Below, piece after piece: positions 24,356 through 30,544 of a DNA stretch of 30,544 nt (its first letter is position 1; each line of letters begins with the position of its first letter). Source of the stretch: Alteromonadaceae bacterium UBA2620 (GTDB lineage: Bacteria > Pseudomonadota > Gammaproteobacteria > Enterobacterales > Alteromonadaceae). The notes under the pieces are model-generated. The model did not search any database. It saw only the letters and a program-made list of their open reading frames with translations, and was not told where the DNA came from. The translations under genes and the position numbers were made by a program. The DNA lies in assembly GCA_002339125.1 (NCBI GenBank), contig DDJQ01000147.1, forward strand, positions 1 to 30,544, written 5' to 3'.

Positions 24356-25665
24356 ATAATAAAGCAACAGTAGCCAGTGCGCTGGCCGGTGCAGCCTGCG
24401 CGTTATTAGGTACTCCGGCTGCTCAGGCCGAAGAGGGAATGCTCAAAGACTGGAAATTTGATACCGCTATTTTGTACTACGGTGAGACTGACCGGGTGAG
24501 TCTGGCTGAGGGCGTTATCAACGCCACCAAAACCAACGACGATGACAGCATCTTTAACGTTAAACTGGTTATCGATACGCTGACGGGGGCTTCGGCCAAT
24601 GGCGCGGTCGCTCAGCCTTATGCTCAGACCTTCTCACGTCCGTCTGGTAAAGATGGTTACGTAGTGAATGCTGGCGAAACGCCCCTCGATGATACGTTCC
24701 GCGATACCCGCGTACAGGTTTCCAGTTCCTGGATGCAGCCTTTTGCTGATACCTGGCGTGCGACGGGAGCGGTTAATGTATCAACCGAGTACGATTACTT
24801 GTCTTTGGGTTTAAGTGGTCTGTTGGAAAAAGATTTATTTATGCGTAATACCACGTTGTCGGCGGGGTTATCATTCCAGTTTGACTCCATCGACCCGGTA
24901 GGCGGCACGCCTGATGCTTTAACCAGTATGCTGGTCCCGACCTACATCGGCGACGACGTTGGTGAAGGTGAAGACGAGTTTGAATGGGATGATGATTATG
25001 AGGAAGGCGAAAACAAAACCGGCTCTGAGTCGAAAACCACAACGGACTTAATTGTCGGTGTTACCCAGGTCATTAACCGTCGCATGCTGATGCAGTTTAA
25101 CTATGGATTAAGTGTGGTCGACGGCTATATGACTGATCCTTACAAGCTGGTGAGTGTGGTAGATGGCGCCGGTATGACGCAGGATGTCATTTATGAAGGT
25201 CGCCCGGATTCGCGCACCAAGCACAGCTTTTTCTGGCAAACCAAATATGCCCTCGACAGTGGTGTTGTGGATGTTTCGTACCGTTTTGCTACCGATGACT
25301 GGGAAATTGATTCACACACCATCGATTCGCGTTTCCGGTTTAATTTGGGCGACAATAATTACATTCAGCCTCACTTGCGGTACTACCAGCAGAGCGCGGC
25401 GGAATTTTATCGTCCGTTCCTGAACCAAAACGATCCGATGCCGATGTATGCCAGTGCCGATTATCGGGTTGGCGAAATGACGGCGTATACCGTTGGGCTT
25501 AAGTACGGGCATAAAATGGAAAACGGCCATGAGTGGGCTGTGCGGGCAGAGTATTATCAGCAGGATCCGAAAAATGCCGGTTTTGATGAACCTGGCGTGC
25601 TGGCTGATTTAGACCTTTACCCCAGTGTGAAAGCCGTTATATTACAGTTTAACTACCATTTTTAA
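24346..25665 (+). CDS. DUF3570 outer-membrane beta-barrel protein with DTLTGAS motif
   Basis: Exported protein of 439 residues; the signal peptide ends near PAAQA (residue 28). The mature part has many alternating, aromatic-rich strands and ends in an outer-membrane-type C-terminus (ILQFNYHF), so it is probably a beta-barrel. Residues 77-83 read DTLTGAS, matching D-x-x-[ST]-G-A-[ST], the consensus at which ApbE transferases link FMN. An acidic insert (about 203-225) is very rich in Asp and Glu. The start overlaps the DUF4266 gene, with GGAGG nine bases before the ATG. The ApbE-like gene follows. Its function is unknown. Confidence 0.87.
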   Translation: MQLNNKATVASALAGAACALLGTPAAQAEEGMLKDWKFDTAILYYGETDRVSLAEGVINATKTNDDDSIFNVKLVIDTLTGASANGAVAQPYAQTFSRPSGKDGYVVNAGETPLDDTFRDTRVQVSSSWMQPFADTWRATGAVNVSTEYDYLSLGLSGLLEKDLFMRNTTLSAGLSFQFDSIDPVGGTPDALTSMLVPTYIGDDVGEGEDEFEWDDDYEEGENKTGSESKTTTDLIVGVTQVINRRMLMQFNYGLSVVDGYMTDPYKLVSVVDGAGMTQDVIYEGRPDSRTKHSFFWQTKYALDSGVVDVSYRFATDDWEIDSHTIDSRFRFNLGDNNYIQPHLRYYQQSAAEFYRPFLNQNDPMPMYASADYRVGEMTAYTVGLKYGHKMENGHEWAVRAEYYQQDPKNAGFDEPGVLADLDLYPSVKAVILQFNYHF

Positions 25666-25683
25666 GGTAAGCAGACTGTTTTA

Positions 25684-26619
25684 ATGGCCACTCAACAAGC
25701 CGATACCGCCAGAACCGGAGGGCATTCCGAGCTGGCGGTATCCATTCAACCACAAGACGGCTTTATGCTTGGCACCTTCGATGCCATGGCCAGCCCTTGT
25801 GAAATCCTTATTGAAACTGGCGATAAGCATCTGGCCCGGCATATTACCCAACTGGCTTGTAACGAAGCGAAACGGATTGAATATAAGTACAGTCGATACC
25901 GAACCGACAGCGTAATTAGCGTCATCAATAGCAGTTACGGCAAGCCCGTCGCTATCGATGAAGAAACCTTCCGTTTGTTAAGTTTTGCCAATACCTGTTT
26001 TCAGCTCAGCGAGGGTATGTTTGATATTACGTCGGGGATACTGGGCAAGGTCTGGCACTTTGACGGTTCTGACCGTTTACCTTCGCAATCAGATATTGAT
26101 GCACTGTTAATGCTTGTTGGCTGGCAACGAGTGGAACTGACCGCCGGTACCGTTACTCTCCCGGCAGGCGTGCAACTGGATGTTGGCGGGACTGGTAAAG
26201 AATATGCGGTGGATCGTGTTGCTGCACTGCTTTCTGAAAAGGCGCCTGAAGTGTCGGTGGTCGTCAATTTTGGCGGCGATATTCAGGTTACACGCCGGCG
26301 GATGAACGACGAGCCCTGGTATATCGGCATTGAAAACCCACTCAAGGATGAACAGGGTGAAACCTTGGTTAAAATTTTTCAGGGTGGGTTGGCGACCAGT
26401 GGTGATGCCCGTCGGTACCTGCTGCATGAAGGCAAGCGTTATAGCCATATACTCAACCCCAAAACCGGTTATCCGGTTGAGGAGCCGCCGCGTTCTGTAA
26501 CGGTTGCGGCAGATTCATGTACGCAGGCGGGGCTGCTGGCAACCCTGGCAATGTTACAGGGGAAAGGGGCTGAAGACTTTTTAGCCAGTCAGGGCTTAAC
26601 GCATTGGGTATACCGCTAA
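25684..26619 (+). CDS. apbE: ApbE-family (FAD:protein FMN transferase-like) protein
   Basis: ApbE-fold protein of 311 residues. Recognisable family segments are LDVGGTGKEYAVDRV, VVVNFGGDIQV, GLATSGDARRY and SHILNPKTGYPV. ApbE enzymes transfer FMN from FAD to Thr/Ser of target proteins. Two oddities: no signal peptide or lipobox is visible, and the usual ADAxxTAL near the C-terminus reads AGLLATLAM, so the metal-binding Asp is Gly while the Thr is kept. The ribosome site is weak; a second in-frame ATG at 25765 (MLGTFDAMASPCEI) is an alternative start. It lies 18 bases after the DUF3570 stop, in the same operon. Confidence 0.88.
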   Translation: MATQQADTARTGGHSELAVSIQPQDGFMLGTFDAMASPCEILIETGDKHLARHITQLACNEAKRIEYKYSRYRTDSVISVINSSYGKPVAIDEETFRLLSFANTCFQLSEGMFDITSGILGKVWHFDGSDRLPSQSDIDALLMLVGWQRVELTAGTVTLPAGVQLDVGGTGKEYAVDRVAALLSEKAPEVSVVVNFGGDIQVTRRRMNDEPWYIGIENPLKDEQGETLVKIFQGGLATSGDARRYLLHEGKRYSHILNPKTGYPVEEPPRSVTVAADSCTQAGLLATLAMLQGKGAEDFLASQGLTHWVYR

Positions 26620-26621
26620 AA

Positions 26622-26646
26622 AGAAAGGAGCCTTAAGCTCCTTTCT
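26622..26646. terminator. Terminator between apbE and the DUF3718 gene
   Basis: A perfect 10-bp stem, AGAAAGGAGC with its complement, around a 5-base loop, directly after the apbE stop. On the plus strand the tail is weak (GTGTATTG). On the minus strand it runs into TTTTAGCGG, so it may terminate both convergent transcripts. Confidence 0.75.
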
Positions 26647-26675
26647 GTGTATTGTAATATGCTTATATCCGCTAA

Positions 26676-27065
26676 TCAGCGAGCCGAAGAAACATAAACA
26701 ACAACAGGTTCGTCTGAACTGCTGGTTTGTGCCAGATCGTTTATCGTTACCGACGGTTTGGCTTTATTGCCATAAGCACTGCGATTGTTGAGGTACACGA
26801 AAGTGTCCTCAGCGCGATATTTATGCGCAAATTTTGCTACCGACATATCGTTACAGGTAATGCGATTAATATTCTTTCGTACTGCATCGCCCATCCCCAT
26901 ACGGAATAATCGCCCTTTCATTGCATCTAAGTCATTGTTAACTGCGCTGACGCAAAGGTTAGTTTCCGGGTTATTGTCGGCGGCGACAAACTGATAATCC
27001 TGTGCCTTGAGCTGGCTGGAAACCGACAGTACGGCTATCACCCCAGCTAATTTGAAGTAGTTCAT
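26676..27065 (-). CDS. DUF3718 exported protein
   Basis: Exported protein of 129 residues; the signal peptide ends near SQLKA (about residue 21). The segments YQFVAADNNPETNLCVSAVNN and ITCNDMSVAKFAHKY hold two conserved cysteines and fit DUF3718, a small periplasmic family of Vibrio/Alteromonas relatives with no known function. The ATG has TTGGAGG about seven bases upstream, a strong ribosome site. It is divergent from the sensor kinase gene across a 420-base gap. Confidence 0.82.
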   Translation of the reverse strand: MNYFKLAGVIAVLSVSSQLKAQDYQFVAADNNPETNLCVSAVNNDLDAMKGRLFRMGMGDAVRKNINRITCNDMSVAKFAHKYRAEDTFVYLNNRSAYGNKAKPSVTINDLAQTSSSDEPVVVYVSSAR

Positions 27066-27485
27066 TAGTTACCTCCAATAGAAAAAAATCCTGGTTACGA
27101 TAGGCACCTTCGCATCCTGAATTATTTTTACATCGATAGGCAAAGTTAATGCGTAAGGTACTTACCCACACAGCTCCATCTGTGTTCTTCAACTATAGTT
27201 GTAAAACATTTGTTAATAAAGTTTCTGGTGGCGAAATTCCGGCTGTTCGTCTTATGTGCCGCAGGTTGGCTGCCATTGATTCCATACGTTAGCTTTTCAG
27301 ACACTGATGCCCCTTACCGGTTTTTCAAACATGCCAGTCTTCTATTAGCCGTAGCCTGAGACGTAAGAATGAAACTATTCGAAAGGTTGATCGATTTTTA
27401 GTCGACAGGCGGTTGATTATCGGGCAGCATAGAAAAAGCTTACTTATTGATAAATAAAACAGAACCAGCTCACTGTAGTGGATGT
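27066..27485. other. 420-base divergent intergenic region
   Basis: Lies between the DUF3718 gene (minus) and the sensor kinase (plus), and should hold both promoters, but I find no clear -35/-10 pair. A perfect 12-bp palindrome CAACTATAGTTG is at 27190-27201. A ten-codon frame (MKLFERLIDF, 27369-27401) has only a weak GAGAC upstream and is not claimed as a gene. Confidence 0.5.
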
Positions 27486-30400
27486 ATGGCAGTTGTTGAG
27501 ATAGGAAGTCTAAGGAATAAAACCTTCGGGTGGCAGCAAATGGCTGGCTCTCTTGCCGCTTTACTACTGGCTTTATTATTGGTTGCAAAGGCCAGTGCCG
27601 GTGGTCACGTTTTCAGGCATCTCACCGTGGATGATGGCCTGCCACAAATGTCGGTTATCGATATCGTGAAAGACCATCGGGGTTTTATGTGGTTTGCCAC
27701 AACCGATGGCGTTGCCCGCTATGATGGTTATGAATTTGTGACTTTTCGTCACGACCCGGCGGACCCCCACTCGCTACCTACCAATAACGTTAATACCATG
27801 GTGCTGGATAGCGCCGGGCTGTTGTGGGTTGGCACAGATACTGGCCTGGCCGTTATTAATACCAATTCGCTGGCTTATGTTGCCGTGCCCCAATTTAGTC
27901 GGGCTGGGCCTGTGATCGAGCTGTTTCGACAACAGGAAACCGTGTGGCTCCTGCTGAAACAGCAGCTCTATCAATTTCGCGGCCTGCAAAATGTACGGTC
28001 GGTTAAATTACCTTCGACTGCTGGAACCCGCCACAGTATTATTCCTGCAGAGGGTAAGTTATTGTTCAGAGATGCCGGACAACTACTGTGGTGGCTGGCG
28101 GCAGATAATACCTGGCTGCCAGCAGAACTCCCGGCACTGACTGAAAGCAGCGGCCTGTACCAGGCCGGCGAAAGCCTGTTCTGGTTTACGCCTGAGCAGT
28201 TTTATGTTGCACCACTGAATGATATAAGCGCCATGCGCAGCGTTGAATGGCCAACCCGATACGCTAAACATCTAATGACCCTGGTTAGTTTTGTTCACCA
28301 GCGCAATAATGGGGATTACTGGGTGGGTATTCACGGGCATGGTATTCTGGTGTTTGATAACCAGTTGCAATTTAGTGATCATATAAAGTCCTATCCACAA
28401 TCAGAGAGGTCGCTTAGTACCGCTGAAAGCAAGTCAGTTTTCGAAGATGAGCAGGCTGTATGGGTGGGTTTGCTAGGCGGTGGTGTGAATGTATTCTGGA
28501 AGCGTGAAAATCGTTTTTTGCAACTCTCGGCGCAATCAGAGCCATCACTGGGTGATCCTTTTATTCGTGGGGTGGGGGAGTACGAAGAGGCTTTACTGGT
28601 GGCCACTAACACCAGGCTGGCAGTGTACAGTGATAATGGTCTGCAGTATGAGCAGCAGAAAGACATATCCGCAGAGGGGGAATGCGCTCACGTTAACACG
28701 TTCCCGGTAAGTTACGTTACCCGTCGGGGCGAACTTTGGGTGGGCGGCGATAATAAACAGGAAGGCGACTGCAACCTGTTTAAACTGGAGTCAGAACGTC
28801 ATGTGCTAACGCCTGCTCGTGGGCTGATGGCGGCTAATAACGATAAGATTACCGCCATGTTCGAAGATCATGAAGGGTACCTATGGGTCGCATCACTCAA
28901 TGGTTTATACCGCATTGCTCAACAGGCAAGCGAAGACTTTAGCTGGCTCTATGAGGCTGCCGGCATCCCCAAAAATCAAATTATCTGGCATATCTCACAA
29001 GATGCTGACCACCGGTTGTGGCTGGCAACCCATCATTCAGGTATTTTGCTGGTAGACCCTCTTAACCAAAGTGTGAAGCGTTTGCATGCCGACTCTGAGC
29101 CGCCAAATGGGTTACCGCCCGGGCAGATTAAAACTGTGCTGCATGCCTCCAACGGTGTTACCTGGGTTGGGTCCAGCCTGGGGTTATATCGCTTTGACCG
29201 CAAAACCGAAACCTTCTCTGGTTTTACGGTTAAGGATGGCTTAGCCAATGCACATATCTACGGTTTGCTGGAAGATGACGCTGGCAACCTTTGGATGAGT
29301 ACCAACGATGGCTTAAGTCGATTCTCTCCTAGTAGCGGGCAGTTCTGGAACCTGTCAGTGAATGATGGCTTGCAGGGGCGGGAGTTCAATACCGGCGCTT
29401 ACTTAAAGCGGCAGAATGGCCATCTGGTGTTTGGTGGTATTAACGGCGTGACGCAATTCGATCCGGCTCAGGTGACGCCTCAGGTTAACGCATCAAGGGT
29501 GCAAATAAGCCGATTGCGTTTGCTCGATGAATCTCGGGAGGTGGCAATAACACCTCCGCAGAAGGGCCCGTTAAGCTTAAATTATGATCACGTTCAACTG
29601 GCACTTTCCGTCAGTAATCTGGATTTCATTAATCAGCAGGAGGTGGCCTATCGTTATCAGCTGTTGCCGCTGAGCAAGCAATGGGTAAGTATTTTGCCGG
29701 GCGAAAATGCTATTTATTTTTCACAACTGCCCAGTGGAGCCTTCGAATTGAACATACAATCGCGTAATCACGATCAGCAATGGAGTGAACCTCAGCGCTT
29801 GCTGGCGATTACCGTTACGCCGGCGCCGTGGTTTACCTGGTGGGCGTTTTGTTTGTATGCGATAGCTGCTGTTGGAGTACTGACCCTGGGTTACCAATGG
29901 CGGCTAAGACAGCTCCGGCAGCGCCAGCAGCAACTGGAAGGGCTGGTTGAGGAAAGAACGGTGCAGTTAAGTAAACAATCGGTGCTGCTGGATGAAAACA
30001 ATCAGCTATTACGCTCCACGCTGGAAGAAAAAAATCGCATTTTTGCCGATATTACCCATGAGTTTAAAACCCCTCTTACCCTTATTTTAAACCCGGTAAA
30101 AGATCTGCTGGCGAGCTCTGACGGTAATCAGGCAAATTCACTAACTTTGGTTCAGCGAAATGCATTGCGCCTGAATCACCTGGTCAATCAGCTCATAGGC
30201 TTTAATGATATGACTCAGCCAGATGAAGAGCATAGCGTTGCCCATCTGCAGCAGGTTATCAGTAGTGTGGCCAGCGACTTTGACAAAATGGCCGCTGCCC
30301 GGGGGATGAAAATTGAATGGCACTGCCCGGAGGTGACGGTAGGGCTCTCGGTGCCGGCGCTTGAATTGATTATGGGGAATCTTTTATCGAATGCGGTGAA

Positions 30401-30544
30401 ATACGGTGAGGCGAAGAGCACCATTCGATTAACCGCAGAGACAGCCAGCCATGAACAGTGCACCGTTACTGTGTTTAGTCAGGGCGTGCCTATTCCGGCA
30501 TCGGCAGACTTGTTTGAACGGTTCTATCGTTTACCTGAACACCG
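27486..30544 (+). CDS. Reg_prop/Y_Y_Y sensor histidine kinase (partial, runs off the window)
   Basis: Membrane sensor kinase, 1019 codons visible, 3' end missing. A signal peptide or first helix is followed by a periplasmic two-propeller-like domain with Reg_prop repeats (for example DHRGFMWFATTDGVARYDG, DHEGYLWVASLNGLYRI, DDAGNLWMSTNDGLSRFS), then a Y_Y_Y domain (about residues 690-780), a transmembrane helix (about 785-805), a coiled coil, and HisKA with His858 in ADITHEFKTPLTLIL. The HATPase N box reads LIMGNLLSNAVKYG. This is the layout of hybrid two-component sensors for polysaccharide breakdown products; whether a receiver and HTH follow cannot be seen. Start: ATG 27486 gives a charged n-region; ATG 27540, with GGGTGG upstream, is the alternative. 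Confidence 0.85.
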   Translation, partial: MAVVEIGSLRNKTFGWQQMAGSLAALLLALLLVAKASAGGHVFRHLTVDDGLPQMSVIDIVKDHRGFMWFATTDGVARYDGYEFVTFRHDPADPHSLPTNNVNTMVLDSAGLLWVGTDTGLAVINTNSLAYVAVPQFSRAGPVIELFRQQETVWLLLKQQLYQFRGLQNVRSVKLPSTAGTRHSIIPAEGKLLFRDAGQLLWWLAADNTWLPAELPALTESSGLYQAGESLFWFTPEQFYVAPLNDISAMRSVEWPTRYAKHLMTLVSFVHQRNNGDYWVGIHGHGILVFDNQLQFSDHIKSYPQSERSLSTAESKSVFEDEQAVWVGLLGGGVNVFWKRENRFLQLSAQSEPSLGDPFIRGVGEYEEALLVATNTRLAVYSDNGLQYEQQKDISAEGECAHVNTFPVSYVTRRGELWVGGDNKQEGDCNLFKLESERHVLTPARGLMAANNDKITAMFEDHEGYLWVASLNGLYRIAQQASEDFSWLYEAAGIPKNQIIWHISQDADHRLWLATHHSGILLVDPLNQSVKRLHADSEPPNGLPPGQIKTVLHASNGVTWVGSSLGLYRFDRKTETFSGFTVKDGLANAHIYGLLEDDAGNLWMSTNDGLSRFSPSSGQFWNLSVNDGLQGREFNTGAYLKRQNGHLVFGGINGVTQFDPAQVTPQVNASRVQISRLRLLDESREVAITPPQKGPLSLNYDHVQLALSVSNLDFINQQEVAYRYQLLPLSKQWVSILPGENAIYFSQLPSGAFELNIQSRNHDQQWSEPQRLLAITVTPAPWFTWWAFCLYAIAAVGVLTLGYQWRLRQLRQRQQQLEGLVEERTVQLSKQSVLLDENNQLLRSTLEEKNRIFADITHEFKTPLTLILNPVKDLLASSDGNQANSLTLVQRNALRLNHLVNQLIGFNDMTQPDEEHSVAHLQQVISSVASDFDKMAAARGMKIEWHCPEVTVGLSVPALELIMGNLLSNAVKYGEAKSTIRLTAETASHEQCTVTVFSQGVPIPASADLFERFYRLPEH

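Overview
The window reads as chromosomal DNA of a marine-type gammaproteobacterium, most likely an Alteromonadales member (Alteromonas/Aestuariibacter-like). The reasons are the lptM-lysA-dapF-DUF484-xerC-HAD order, RraA, an Mpl/UbiX pair, class I FBPase, short Ppa, DUF3718 and DUF3299 proteins, and a Reg_prop sensor kinase. Coding density is high. I see no tRNA, rRNA, CRISPR array, IS element or prophage.

Layout. 1-7.2 kb (minus strand): a run of nine genes, in transcription order PAP2 phosphatase, MJ1255/VC2487-type glycosyltransferase, lptM (GTG start), lysA (GTG start), dapF, DUF484, xerC, yigB-like HAD phosphatase and dienelactone hydrolase. 7.4-9.6 kb (plus): rraA, then a 13-codon open frame ending in PPPPC, then a degenerate HD-domain gene whose reading frame breaks near its 3' end. 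9.8-12.8 kb (plus): a GbsR/MarR-type regulator followed by a CIO-type cytochrome bd oxidase (cydA, cydB), preceded by a perfect FNR-type box and an inverted repeat. 13-15.1 kb (plus): an S41 protease lipoprotein translationally coupled to a small lipoprotein. 15.1-17.9 kb (minus): S1/P1 nuclease, ubiX, mpl. 18.1-20.8 kb (plus): fbp, ppa, DUF3299, VOC protein. 20.8-23.3 kb (minus): LysE exporter and a large Asp-box lipoprotein. 23.6-26.6 kb (plus): a four-gene cluster TlpA-DUF4266-DUF3570-ApbE. 26.7-27.1 kb (minus): DUF3718 exported protein. 27.5 kb to the end (plus): the first two-thirds or more of a Reg_prop/Y_Y_Y sensor histidine kinase, cut by the window edge.

Most of the window is conserved housekeeping: diaminopimelate/lysine synthesis, chromosome dimer resolution, murein tripeptide recycling, gluconeogenesis, pyrophosphate removal and prenyl-FMN supply. 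The most promising less-described system is the TlpA-DUF4266-DUF3570-ApbE cluster. Its DUF3570 outer-membrane protein carries D-T-L-T-G-A-S, which fits the consensus at which ApbE enzymes attach FMN. The adjacent lipoprotein ends in GGGCGCN, a thioredoxin-like protein is the first gene, and the promoter region holds an exact CTTAAG-N5-CTTAAG (PmrA/QseB-type) box. A flavinylated or thiol-dependent cell-envelope redox system is a testable reading, but the ApbE protein is unusual: it has no signal peptide and lacks the usual metal-ligand Asp.
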